Shown here: piece after piece, positions 1-7,619 of the stretch
Layout of the letters: every line of letters starts with the position of its first letter
Position numbering within the stretch: position 1 is the first letter of the stretch
Assembly (NCBI RefSeq): GCF_024294805.1
Contig: NZ_JANCLU010000011.1
Location: 1-64,000, forward strand
DNA length: 64,000 bases
Reading direction: 5' to 3'
From: Alsobacter ponti
GTDB lineage: Bacteria > Pseudomonadota > Alphaproteobacteria > Rhizobiales > Beijerinckiaceae
Notes under the pieces: generated by a model
What the model was told of the DNA's origin: nothing
What the model saw: only the letters and a program-made list of their open reading frames with translations
Databases searched by the model: none
Position numbers and translations under genes: made by a program

Positions 1-1173
1 TTCCCGCTCTTCGACATTTCCGGCACCAAGTATGTCGACGCGGACGGTGACGGCGTGATCGACCCCGGCGAGGTCGGACTGCAAGGCGTCACCATCTTCA
101 TCGACCTCAACGGCAACCATCAGGTCGACGCCGGCGAGGCGTCCACGACCACCGACGAGAACGGCCACTGGTCCCTGTCCAACCTCGGCGCCGACCAGAT
201 CGACGGCGTCGTCCAGGAACTGCTTCCGGCCGGCTACGAGCAGACCTACGGAGAGGACGGCTACACGCTCGACGGCACCGACCAGAGCAACCTCGACTTC
301 GCCAACTTCGAACTGTTCGACATCTCGGGCACCAAATATCTCGACGCCAATGGCGACGGCTCGACGGTCGGGGACAGCGGGCTTGGCGACGTCACCATCT
401 TCATCGACATCAACAAGGACGGCGACTACGACGTCGGCATCGACGAAGCGACGACGACGGCGTCGGACGGCACCTGGTCGTTCCACGACCTCGACGCCAG
501 CTACGCCGGGTTGATGGTCTACGAAGTGGTGCCGGACGGCTATGTCCAGACGCTCGGCGAGGCCGGTTACTCGATCACCGGCACCTCCGGCGCCGACCAG
601 TACAACATGGACTTCGCCAATACGCCGGAAGTCTGCTACGAGGGCCTCACTCCCGGCTTCTGGAAGAACGCCCAGAACTGGAGCAAGGTCGAGCTTTCGC
701 AGGACTGCCTCGACGAGTTCGGAAAGACCGACATCGCCGGAGTCATGACGCTGACCATTCGGGATGCGTTCGATCTGCAGATCAACGGCGACTTCCAGTA
801 CTACCAAGGCAAGGCGCTGAAGACGATCGACCTCGACATGACGTTGCTCGATGCGCTCAAGCTGAACGGCGGGGTCGAGTCGCTGTTCCGTCAGGGTACG
901 GCCGCCCTGCTCAACTCCTGCACCACGGATCATCAGGGCGACCAGTTCGACTTCTTCCTGTCGACCGAACAGGTCAAGGACCTCATGCAGGACGTGATCA
1001 GCCAGCCGCTGCTGGCCACTCACCGCGACGCGGCGATCGAACTCGCGGGCGACTTCGGCGCCCTCAACGAACTCGAGCCGGAGAACAGCTGGGGAGACGA
1101 CCACGTCTGCGCCACGACCCAGCAGCTGACCAACCTGTTCGATAACAAGTATTCCGACCTGCTGACCGTTTGA
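1..1173 (+). CDS. SdrD-B-like repeat secreted protein with TPGFWKN domain (5' truncated)
   Basis: The frame is open from base 1, so the start lies upstream; 390 residues are visible. Two tandem repeats of about 90 residues are seen, each opening with FDISGTKY and followed by Asp-rich loops (DADGDG, DLNGN; DANGDG, DINKDG) that look like calcium sites. This is the pattern of SdrD-B-like domains of surface proteins. The C-terminal 180 residues begin with LTPGFWKNAQNW, a motif of a poorly characterised domain in exported bacterial proteins. No RTX nonapeptides, sorting signal or membrane anchor are seen at the C-terminus. The upstream part would decide how it is exported. The type I secretion cassette 11 kb downstream is a possible exporter, but nothing here links them. 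Confidence 0.75.
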   Translation, partial: FPLFDISGTKYVDADGDGVIDPGEVGLQGVTIFIDLNGNHQVDAGEASTTTDENGHWSLSNLGADQIDGVVQELLPAGYEQTYGEDGYTLDGTDQSNLDFANFELFDISGTKYLDANGDGSTVGDSGLGDVTIFIDINKDGDYDVGIDEATTTASDGTWSFHDLDASYAGLMVYEVVPDGYVQTLGEAGYSITGTSGADQYNMDFANTPEVCYEGLTPGFWKNAQNWSKVELSQDCLDEFGKTDIAGVMTLTIRDAFDLQINGDFQYYQGKALKTIDLDMTLLDALKLNGGVESLFRQGTAALLNSCTTDHQGDQFDFFLSTEQVKDLMQDVISQPLLATHRDAAIELAGDFGALNELEPENSWGDDHVCATTQQLTNLFDNKYSDLLTV

Positions 1174-1195
1174 AGCTGGCCGGAACGACAATTCA

Positions 1196-1232
1196 AGAAT
1201 GGCCGGCCGCCTTGCCGGCCATTCTCGTCTTC
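1196..1232 (+). terminator. Hairpin terminator after the SdrD-B-like gene
   Basis: A perfect 12-bp stem (1196-1207 with 1214-1225, 6-nt loop) lies 23 nt after the stop codon. It is followed by a pyrimidine-rich but not T-only tail, so intrinsic termination is likely but not certain. Confidence 0.6.
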
Positions 1233-1276
1233 GCGGCCATGACGCTTTGCGCGTATGATGTCTGCGAGGACGTGGT

Positions 1277-1558
1277 TTGGATGCACAACAGCGAGGGTCC
1301 GTGACCAAGCAAGCCATCAACGCCCTGCCCGTCCAGGGCTTCCGTGTGTTCCAGAACAGCGAGGATCCCAGCTTCGCCGTGCTGGTGATCGGCGCGGCCG
1401 GCAAGCGCTTCAACTTCCTGGTCCCGAAGGACGGACTGGAGGCGATGGCCAAGCACATGGTCGACGCCGCCATCGATCTCAACCAGCGCGCCGCCGGCGG
1501 AAAGCCCGCCGATCACGTCGCGACCGACGCCGCCACCTCGGATATCATCAAGATCTGA
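1277..1558 (+). CDS. Small hypothetical protein
   Basis: A 93-residue soluble protein that I do not recognise. The core reads as alternating strands and helix (FRVFQNSEDP, AVLVIGAAGKRFNFLVPKDG, then an amphipathic helix with AKHMVDAAIDL). I chose the TTG at 1277 because GAGGA lies 6 nt upstream; a GTG at 1301 is the alternative, but its GAGGG is only 3 nt away. There is no signal peptide, membrane segment or cysteine. It sits alone between a hairpin and the aldolase gene, so context gives no function. Confidence 0.6.
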   Translation: MDAQQRGSVTKQAINALPVQGFRVFQNSEDPSFAVLVIGAAGKRFNFLVPKDGLEAMAKHMVDAAIDLNQRAAGGKPADHVATDAATSDIIKI

Positions 1559-1618
1559 CCCCCTTGCCCCTGCCGGAGGCGGCTCTAAGGTGACGCTCCC
1601 CTTGTCGGAGTCGCGCCC

Positions 1619-2419
1619 ATGTCCGCCCCCGCTTCGCCTTTCGAGAACCCGTTCCGTCGCGCGCTCGCGGCCGGCCGCCCGCTCGTCGGGCTGTGGTCGA
1701 TGCTGAACGCCAGCACGGCGCTCGAGGGCGTCGCGTTCTCCGGCTTCGACTGGATCCTGATCGACGGCGAGCACACGCCGCTGACCGTGCAGGACGCCAT
1801 CGCGCATCTGCGCGCCATGCACGGCTCGCCCTCCGCGCCCATCGTGCGGCTGCCGTGGAACGACGCGGTGCTGATGAAGCAGTACCTCGACGCCGGGGTC
1901 GCCACCGTCATGCTCCCCTACGTGCAGAGCGCGGCGGAAGCCGCCGCCGCCGTGAGCAGCATGCGCTACCCGCCCCGAGGCACGCGCGGCGTCGCGGGCA
2001 TGACGCGCGCCAGCCGCTACGGCCGCACCGCCGGCTACAACCAGAACGCCGATTCCGGCCTGTTCCTCATCGTGCAGATCGAGACGCTCGCCGCGCTCGA
2101 GCGGCTGGAGGAGATTGCCGCCGTCGACGGGGTGGATGCCGTGTTCTTCGGCCCGGCCGACCTCGCCGCCAGCATGGGCCTGCTCGGCCAGCCCGACCAC
2201 CCGGACGTGGTGCGCACGATCGAGGACGGGATGCGAAGGGCCCGCGCCGCCGGCGTCAAGGTCGGGGCGCTGTCGCCCTCCCCCGCCACCAGCGAGCGCT
2301 ACCTGCGGGCCGGCTTCGACTTCGTCTCGGTCGGCAGCGACATGGCGCTGCTGTTTCGCGCGGCGGACGAGCTCGCCGCCCGCTTCGGCGCGGTAGCCCG
2401 CGGGGACGGCGCCGGCTGA
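1619..2419 (+). CDS. HpcH/HpaI family aldolase
   Basis: A 266-residue class II aldolase of the HpcH/HpaI (4-hydroxy-2-oxo-heptanedioate aldolase) type, a divalent-metal TIM barrel that cleaves 2-keto-3-deoxy acids to pyruvate or a related keto acid plus an aldehyde. Visible hallmarks are LIDGEHTPL (His52), the substrate-binding Arg in VRLPW (Arg77), the metal-binding Glu155 in VQIETLAAL and Asp181 in FFGPADLAASMG. Length is normal for the family. No aromatic-degradation genes flank it, so the natural substrate cannot be assigned; the next genes encode a molybdenum hydroxylase with its own ribosome-binding site 128 nt later. Confidence 0.88.
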   Translation: MSAPASPFENPFRRALAAGRPLVGLWSMLNASTALEGVAFSGFDWILIDGEHTPLTVQDAIAHLRAMHGSPSAPIVRLPWNDAVLMKQYLDAGVATVMLPYVQSAAEAAAAVSSMRYPPRGTRGVAGMTRASRYGRTAGYNQNADSGLFLIVQIETLAALERLEEIAAVDGVDAVFFGPADLAASMGLLGQPDHPDVVRTIEDGMRRARAAGVKVGALSPSPATSERYLRAGFDFVSVGSDMALLFRAADELAARFGAVARGDGAG

Positions 2420-2547
2420 GAAGGGCGCGGCGGCAACCACGGAAAATTGCGCGCGGGGCCGCTCTCGGCTCTGGTCCTTTTAAGGAATCGGGATCTATTC
2501 TGCCTGCCTGCGCGGTCCGGGTAACAGGATCCGCGAGGGAGGACAGG

Positions 2548-3003
2548 ATGATCAGCTTCAAGCTCAATGGGCGCGAAGTGAAGGCTGACGCGCCGGACGA
2601 CGCGCCGCTTCTCTTCGTGTTGAACAACGATCTCGGCGTCAACGGCGCCAAATTCGGCTGCGGAAAGTCGCAGTGCGGGGCCTGCACCGTGCTGATCGAG
2701 GGCGAGCCGGCGCGCTCCTGCTCGATCAAGGTGTCGTCGGTGGCCGGTCGCTCGGTGGTGACGCTCGCCGGCCTCACCGAGAACGGCAAGCCGAGCAAGC
2801 TGCAGCAGGCCTTCATCGACGAGCAGGCCGCCCAGTGCGGCTACTGCACCTCGGGCATGATCATGCAGGCCCAGGCCCTGCTCGACCGCAATCCGAACCC
2901 GACCGACGCCGACGTGCGCTCGGCGCTCAACGGCAATCTGTGCCGCTGCGGATCGCACAATCGCGTCGTGCGCGCCGTGCTCCGCGCCGCGAAGGAGGCC
3001 TGA
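2548..3003 (+). CDS. (2Fe-2S)-binding subunit of a molybdenum hydroxylase (IorA-like)
   Basis: A 151-residue small subunit of the xanthine dehydrogenase/isoquinoline oxidoreductase class. It carries a plant-type ferredoxin cluster motif (Cys38, Cys43, Cys46, Cys58) and the second helical-domain cluster (Cys97, Cys100 and Cys132, Cys134 in LCRCG). It passes electrons from the molybdenum cofactor on the partner subunit. The ATG follows a strong GAGGGAGGA. The stop is 3 nt before the start of the large subunit, so the two are co-translated. This subunit has no signal peptide and would be exported bound to its Tat-tagged partner. Confidence 0.93.
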   Translation: MISFKLNGREVKADAPDDAPLLFVLNNDLGVNGAKFGCGKSQCGACTVLIEGEPARSCSIKVSSVAGRSVVTLAGLTENGKPSKLQQAFIDEQAAQCGYCTSGMIMQAQALLDRNPNPTDADVRSALNGNLCRCGSHNRVVRAVLRAAKEA

Positions 3004-3006
3004 GCC

Positions 3007-5247
3007 ATGACCGTCATTCCCGCCACGGACCGCCGGGGCTTCCTCAAGGCCGCCGGGTCGATCACCCTCGCCTTCGCCATCCCCGCCGGCGACGCGCTCG
3101 CCCAGGCGGCCGCCCTGGCCGGCGCCAAGCCGAAGCTGCCGGGCGACATGGAGACCAACCGCAAGCTCGGCTCATGGCTGCGCATCGGCGCCGACGGCGC
3201 GGTGACGCTGCTGGTCGGCAAGGTGGAGCTCGGCCAGGGCATCCTCACCGCCGTGACGCAGATCTGCGCCGACGAACTCGACGTCGACATCGGCCGCGTC
3301 AAGCTGATCTCCGGCGACACCGCCCAGTCGCCCAACGAGGGCACCACGGCCGGCTCGTTCTCGATGCCGAACTGCGCCCCCGCCGTGCGCCAGGCCGCCG
3401 CCGAGGTGCGCGCTCTGCTGATCGAGATGGCCGCCGCCAAGACCGGTAAGCCGGCCGAGGGCTGGACCGTCGCCGACGGCGCGATGAGCGGCCCGGACGG
3501 CGCCAAGGCGAGCTACTGGGAGCTCGCCTCCGGCCTGTCGCTCGAGCGCGAGGCGACCGGCGCGGTGAAGCCCAAGAACCCGGCCGACTACAAATATGTC
3601 GGCAAGGAGTTTCCCCGGCTCGACTTCCCCGGCAAGTTCACCGGCCAGGCGATGTTCGTGCAGGAATTGCGGCCGGAGGGCCTGCTGTTCGGGCAGGTGG
3701 TCCGCCCGCCCACCTACAAGGCCAAGCTTACGGCCCTCGACACCTCGGCCGCCGAGAAGATGCCGGGCGTGGTGAAGGTGGTGAAGAACGGCAGCTTCGT
3801 CGGGGTGGTCGCCCAGCGCGAGGAACAGGCGGTCGCCGCCGCCGCCGCGCTGGCCGCCGCCGCCAAGTGGGAGGTGGAGAAGGCCCTGCCGACCTCCGAC
3901 GGGATCTTCGACTGGCTGCAGAAGACCAAGCCCGCCAAGGTCATCGAAACCAAGAAGCAGCCGCGCAACGGCGGCGATCCGGCCGTGAAGACGCTGGAAG
4001 CCACCTATTTCCGGCCTTACCACATGCACGGCTCCATCGGCACCTCGGCGGCGGTGGCCGTGCTCGGCGCCGACGGCGTGATGACCATCGACACGCACAG
4101 CCAGTCGGTGTTCGAGACCTCCGAAGCCATCGCCATGATGCTCGGGGTCGACAAGAGCAAGGTGCGCTGTCGCCACGTGCAGGGCTCCGGCTGCTACGGG
4201 CACAACATGGCCGACGACGCCGCCGCCGACGCCGCGCTGCTGGCCGCCGCCGTTCCAGGCCGTCCCGTCAAGCTGCAGTACACCCGCGAGCAGGAGCATC
4301 GCTGGGAGCCCTACGGCTCCGCCATGGTGATCAAGACCAAGGCGGGCGTCGACAAGGACGGCAACGTCCTCGACTGGGATCTCGAGCTGTTCTCGACCCC
4401 GCACGGGACGCGTCCGGGGAGCCACGCCGGCAACCTGCTTTCGGCGCGCTACCTGGAGAAGCCGTTCGAGATGCCGACGCCGCAGAACGGCGGGCCGCCC
4501 AACTACGCGGCCGACCGCAACGGCATCGCGCTCTACGACTTCCCCGGCCACAACGTGCTGACCAACTTCATCACGGACATGCCGGTCCGCGTCTCCTCGA
4601 CGCGCGGGCTGGGGGCCTACGCCAACGTCTTCGCCATCGAGTCCTTCATGGACGAGCTGGCCAGGGCGGCGGGGGTGGACCCCATCCAGTACAGGCTGCG
4701 CCACCTCAAGGACCCGCGCGGCCGCGACGTCATCGCCAAGGCGGCGGAGACGTTCGGCTGGGACAAGTGGCAGAAGAAGGACGGCCGCGGCCGCGGCATC
4801 GGCTTCGCCAAGTACAAGAACATCGCCGGCTATTGCGCGGTGGCGCTCGAGGTGGAGGTCAACAAGCGCAACGGCCGCGTGCGGGTCGTGCGCGCGGTGG
4901 CCGCCGCCGACAGCGGCCACCTCGTCAATCCGGACGGCGTCCGCAACCAGATCGAGGGCGGGCTGATCCAGTCCCTCAGCTGGACGCTCAAGGAAGAGGT
5001 GAAGTTCGACGACACAAGGGTCACCTCGGAGGACTGGGTCACCTACCCCATCCTCACCTTCGCCGACGTGCCGCCGGTCGAGGTGGTGCTGATCGACCGC
5101 CCCGGCGCGCCCTTCCTGGGCACCGGCGAGGCCGCCCAGGGGCCGACCGGCGCGGCGCTCGCCAACGCCGTCGCGGACGCCACCGGCGTGCGCTTCCGGC
5201 GTGGCCCGTTCACGCCCGAGCGCGTCAAGGCGGGCCTCACCGCCTGA
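3007..5247 (+). CDS. Molybdopterin-binding subunit of an aldehyde/isoquinoline oxidoreductase (IorB-like), Tat-exported
   Basis: A 746-residue catalytic subunit of the xanthine dehydrogenase family in the two-subunit IorAB arrangement. The N-terminus has a twin-arginine motif (DRRGFLK, Arg9-Arg10), a hydrophobic stretch and an Ala-x-Ala type site near residue 33, so it should fold with its cofactor and be exported by Tat (tatABC lies at 54-56 kb). The C-terminal GTGEAAQGP holds the Glu expected as catalytic base. There is no FAD subunit, so electrons probably go to a periplasmic cytochrome, but none is encoded next to it. The substrate may be an aldehyde or an N-heterocycle and cannot be decided here. 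Confidence 0.9.
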   Translation: MTVIPATDRRGFLKAAGSITLAFAIPAGDALAQAAALAGAKPKLPGDMETNRKLGSWLRIGADGAVTLLVGKVELGQGILTAVTQICADELDVDIGRVKLISGDTAQSPNEGTTAGSFSMPNCAPAVRQAAAEVRALLIEMAAAKTGKPAEGWTVADGAMSGPDGAKASYWELASGLSLEREATGAVKPKNPADYKYVGKEFPRLDFPGKFTGQAMFVQELRPEGLLFGQVVRPPTYKAKLTALDTSAAEKMPGVVKVVKNGSFVGVVAQREEQAVAAAAALAAAAKWEVEKALPTSDGIFDWLQKTKPAKVIETKKQPRNGGDPAVKTLEATYFRPYHMHGSIGTSAAVAVLGADGVMTIDTHSQSVFETSEAIAMMLGVDKSKVRCRHVQGSGCYGHNMADDAAADAALLAAAVPGRPVKLQYTREQEHRWEPYGSAMVIKTKAGVDKDGNVLDWDLELFSTPHGTRPGSHAGNLLSARYLEKPFEMPTPQNGGPPNYAADRNGIALYDFPGHNVLTNFITDMPVRVSSTRGLGAYANVFAIESFMDELARAAGVDPIQYRLRHLKDPRGRDVIAKAAETFGWDKWQKKDGRGRGIGFAKYKNIAGYCAVALEVEVNKRNGRVRVVRAVAAADSGHLVNPDGVRNQIEGGLIQSLSWTLKEEVKFDDTRVTSEDWVTYPILTFADVPPVEVVLIDRPGAPFLGTGEAAQGPTGAALANAVADATGVRFRRGPFTPERVKAGLTA

Positions 5248-5267
5248 TCCACACAGCCACGACGCGG

Positions 5268-5301
5268 GGGCCGGCGCGCGCAGCGCCGGCCCTCTCTTTT
5301 T
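5268..5301 (+). terminator. Rho-independent terminator after the molybdenum hydroxylase operon
   Basis: A 10-bp GC stem (5268-5277 with 5283-5292, 5-nt loop) is followed by TCTCTTTTT, 21 nt after the stop codon. Confidence 0.85.
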
Positions 5302-5409
5302 GGCGATGCGATTGCCCTCCTCCCCGCCGTTTCCAAGCTGGGCGGCAGGAACCGACAGGCTCGCTGTTCTGTTCAAAGGTCGCCTGATTGGTAACCGGAA
5401 GGACGGAAC

Positions 5410-5835
5410 ATGAGCATTTTCAAGCAGCAACGACCCACGATGCGGCTCGCCGCGATCGGCGCTCTGGCGATCGGGCTTCCGCTGGCGGGTTGCGCGAGCG
5501 GAGCGGGAACGGGCGCCGCCGGCGGCGCGGTCGCGGGCGCGGCGGTCGGCGGGCCGGTCGGCGCGGTGGTGGGCGGCGTCACCGGCGCCGCGGTCGGGGC
5601 GGCCCTGACGCCGGACGAGACGACGCGCGTGCGGACCTACGTGGTCGCCCAGCGCCATCCCTCGGTGCGGGTGCGCGACGAGGTTGTCGTGGGCTATCCC
5701 CTGCCGCGCAACGTGCGCCTCTACCCGGTGCCCGCCAGCGTCGGCCTGAGCACCGAATACCGCTACGCGGTCGTCAACAACCGTCGCGTCCTGGTCGAGC
5801 CGGACACGCGAGAGGTCGTCTACATCATCCAGTAA
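5410..5835 (+). CDS. Glycine-zipper lipoprotein, DUF1236-like
   Basis: A 141-residue exported protein. A short basic N-terminus and hydrophobic core end in LAGC, a good lipobox with the lipidated Cys near residue 28. A glycine/alanine zipper follows (repeated GAxxGGxVG steps, about residues 30-60) that could insert into or pack on the outer membrane. The C-terminal half (YVVAQRHPSVRV, EYRYAVVNNRRVLVEP, VVYIIQ) resembles the DUF1236 domain common in rhizobial periplasmic proteins. The start at 5410 has GGAAGGA upstream; an internal Met at codon 11 is the alternative. It is monocistronic, with terminators on both sides. Function is unknown. Confidence 0.75.
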   Translation: MSIFKQQRPTMRLAAIGALAIGLPLAGCASGAGTGAAGGAVAGAAVGGPVGAVVGGVTGAAVGAALTPDETTRVRTYVVAQRHPSVRVRDEVVVGYPLPRNVRLYPVPASVGLSTEYRYAVVNNRRVLVEPDTREVVYIIQ

Positions 5836-5882
5836 CGGCCGTGCCGCGCCGAATCGGCGCGACGCCGGACCGGGCCTGACCA

Positions 5883-5921
5883 CGCCTCCGGGGCCGCTAC
5901 GAGCGCCCCGGAGGCGCTTTG
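5883..5921 (+). terminator. Terminator after the glycine-zipper lipoprotein gene
   Basis: A perfect 12-bp stem (5883-5894 with 5905-5916) with a 10-nt loop is followed by CTTTG. Confidence 0.7.
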
Positions 5922-6059
5922 CCCTGTGATTCACTCAAAAAACCCGCCTCTCCCCCCCTTGTGCGAAGGCGGCGCTGCTGGGATTCTCCCGCGCGGAAGC
6001 GGCGTCCCGCCTGCTTCGTGCGTTCGGCTGGTCGACGCAGGGATCCAAAGGAGATCACA

Positions 6060-6344
6060 ATGGCGAAGAAGGATGCCCCGGCGGCCAAGCCGGCGGCCAA
6101 GGCCAACACCGGCTTTTCGCGGCCTCTGCAGCCCTCCAAGGAGCTGGCTGCCGTCGTCGGCAGCGACCCGCTCCCCCGCTCCGAGGTGGTGAGCAAGATG
6201 TGGGACTACATCAAGAAGAACAAGCTGCAGAACCCTGAAAACAAACGCGAAATCCTCGCCGACGCCAAGCTGAAGCCGGTCTTCGGCAAGGACAAGGTGA
6301 CGATGTTCGAGATGAACTCCCACCTCGCCAAGCACCTCAAGTAA
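6060..6344 (+). CDS. SWIB/MDM2 domain protein
   Basis: A 94-residue stand-alone SWIB domain protein. An Ala/Lys-rich tail (KKDAPAAKPAAKA) precedes the domain, recognisable by LAAVVG, SEVVSKMWDYIKKNKLQNPENKREI and FEMNSHLAKHL. SWIB domains are best known from eukaryotic chromatin remodellers, and short bacterial versions occur in chlamydiae and alphaproteobacteria. The basic tail would suit DNA binding, but the bacterial role is not established. The start is fixed by AAAGGAG 7 nt upstream. The gene stands alone. Confidence 0.9.
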   Translation: MAKKDAPAAKPAAKANTGFSRPLQPSKELAAVVGSDPLPRSEVVSKMWDYIKKNKLQNPENKREILADAKLKPVFGKDKVTMFEMNSHLAKHLK

Positions 6345-6352
6345 CCTTCGGC

Positions 6353-6426
6353 GCCGCGGACGCGCCCCCGGGCGTCCGTGGCGGGAGGCGCGGCCCGACG
6401 AGGGCCGGTCGCGCCGTGGCGCGACC
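6353..6426. repeat. Two tandem GC-rich hairpins downstream of the SWIB gene
   Basis: An 11-bp stem with one G-T pair (6353-6363 with 6372-6382) is followed 24 nt later by a perfect 9-bp stem with a 2-nt loop (6407-6415 with 6418-6426). Neither has a T-run. They may end or protect the SWIB transcript, or be palindromic interspersed units. Confidence 0.6.
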
Positions 6427-6573
6427 GCCGGGGCCGGCGGCCTCCGACCAGCACGGACCCGTCCCCGTGATTCGCGGCCCAGCGCGCGGTCGCGGCGGGC
6501 GGGCCGGCCGGTGACGCAACCAATCGCGCGTCCGCGCTTTGGTCAGGCTGGATCAGTTCAGCGGAAGCGTCGC

Positions 6574-6912
6574 ATGACCCGGCCTCTCGTCGTCACCGTC
6601 TCTCACGATCTCGGGCAGGAACAGGCCGAAGCGCGCCTGCGCTCGCGGATCGACTCCGTGCGCCGCACGCTCGACAGCTACAAGATCGCGGTGCTGCGGG
6701 AGTCATGGACGGGAAACCGGCTGGATTTCGCGGTTCGGGCGCTCGGCCAGACCGCCGAGGGCGCGGTCGACGTGTTCGACGACCACGTGCGCATCGAGGT
6801 CCGGCTGCCCTGGCTGCTCGCGGCCTTCGCAGAGCGCGCGTCCGGCCTTCTGCGCAGCCGCGGCAAGCTGCTGCTCGGCCACGAGGGCGGCGAACGCAAG
6901 CCGGGGGCGTGA
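6574..6912 (+). CDS. Polyhydroxyalkanoic acid system family protein
   Basis: A 112-residue protein of the PHA_gran_rgn type, recognised from VTVSHDLGQEQAEARLRSRI near the N-terminus, then SWTGNRLDFAVRALGQTAEGAVDVFDDHVRIEVRLPWLLAAF. The family is associated with polyhydroxyalkanoate granules in proteobacteria, with unproven biochemical function. The ATG at 6574 has GGAAG upstream; an in-frame ATG at 6511 would add an unrelated basic extension and is less likely. The gene ends 2 nt before the convergent tetR-family gene. No PHA synthase is in the window. Confidence 0.82.
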   Translation: MTRPLVVTVSHDLGQEQAEARLRSRIDSVRRTLDSYKIAVLRESWTGNRLDFAVRALGQTAEGAVDVFDDHVRIEVRLPWLLAAFAERASGLLRSRGKLLLGHEGGERKPGA

Positions 6913-6914
6913 CC

Positions 6915-7493
6915 TCAGCCGGCCTTCGGCCCGGCGATCCCGTTGTCGAGCAGTTGCTCCAGCGCGGAGGCGCACTCCTCGCGGTCTTCCGGCGTCAGCG
7001 GCGAGATGCCGTGCATATCGAGCGCGCGCAGGCCTTCGTTGGCGAGCCAGGCGATCATGGACGCCCGCCGGTTCTCCGAGGTCTCCTTCACCTCCCCCCA
7101 CCCGGCGACGATGGCCTCGCGGATCGGATCGAGCAGGGTCGGGTTTTCGGCGGACGCGGCCAGCAGGCCGGTCGCCACGTCGGGCGAGTGCTTGCAGCGC
7201 ATGCTCTGGCAAATGGCGATGGCGACCCGGGCGGCGGCGTTGGGCCGGTGCGCGAGCGCACTCTGCAAGCGCGCCTTCTCGGATAGGGCTTCACCGACCA
7301 TGCGCTCGACCATGCCCCGCAGCAGCGCTTCCTTGGTGGGAAAGCTATAGAGCAGGCCGCCCTTGCTGAGCCCGGAGCGCTCGGCGACGGCATCGAGCGT
7401 CAACCGCCCCGCGCCGACTTCGCACACCAGCTGCGCCGCGGCATCGAGGATCCGCTCGCGTGAACTTGAACGACCCCTCGGCTGTTCACTCAT
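6915..7493 (-). CDS. TetR/AcrR family repressor of the adjacent RND pump
   Basis: A 192-residue TetR-type regulator. The N-terminal helix-turn-helix is clear (ERILDAAAQLV, LTLDAVAERSGLSKGGLLYSFPTKEALL, residues about 14-58) and the C-terminal ligand domain is variable. It is divergent from the RND adaptor gene, and a perfect 7-2-7 palindrome lies between them inside the pump promoter. That suggests autorepression plus repression of the pump, relieved by a toxic ligand. This follows the established AcrR-type pattern; the ligand is unknown. Confidence 0.9.
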   Translation of the reverse strand: MSEQPRGRSSSRERILDAAAQLVCEVGAGRLTLDAVAERSGLSKGGLLYSFPTKEALLRGMVERMVGEALSEKARLQSALAHRPNAAARVAIAICQSMRCKHSPDVATGLLAASAENPTLLDPIREAIVAGWGEVKETSENRRASMIAWLANEGLRALDMHGISPLTPEDREECASALEQLLDNGIAGPKAG

Positions 7494-7504
7494 CGAATTG
7501 CCCG

Positions 7505-7533
7505 TTGAAACTGTACCGTCTGGACGGTATATA
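7505..7533 (+). promoter_or_regulatory. RND pump promoter with TetR-type operator in the spacer
   Basis: TTGAAA (7505-7510) and TATATA (7528-7533) are 17 nt apart, an excellent sigma-70 promoter pointing at the pump genes. The perfect inverted repeat TACCGTC-TG-GACGGTA (7514-7529) occupies the spacer and touches the -10 box, so a bound TetR dimer would block polymerase. Confidence 0.82.
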
Positions 7534-7619
7534 ACGTGCCAGCCTTCGGGCGCAAGGCCGTGATGCCTCCCGCTTTGGTCGGGACGGCGCGGCGAGAACA
7601 CCACAAAGGTATCGGTCCG

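Noticed and set aside
3172-5934. Minus-strand open frame of about 920 codons opposite the molybdenum hydroxylase subunit
   Set aside because: Low-complexity His/Arg/Gly translation without motifs, and it crosses a terminator and two unrelated genes.
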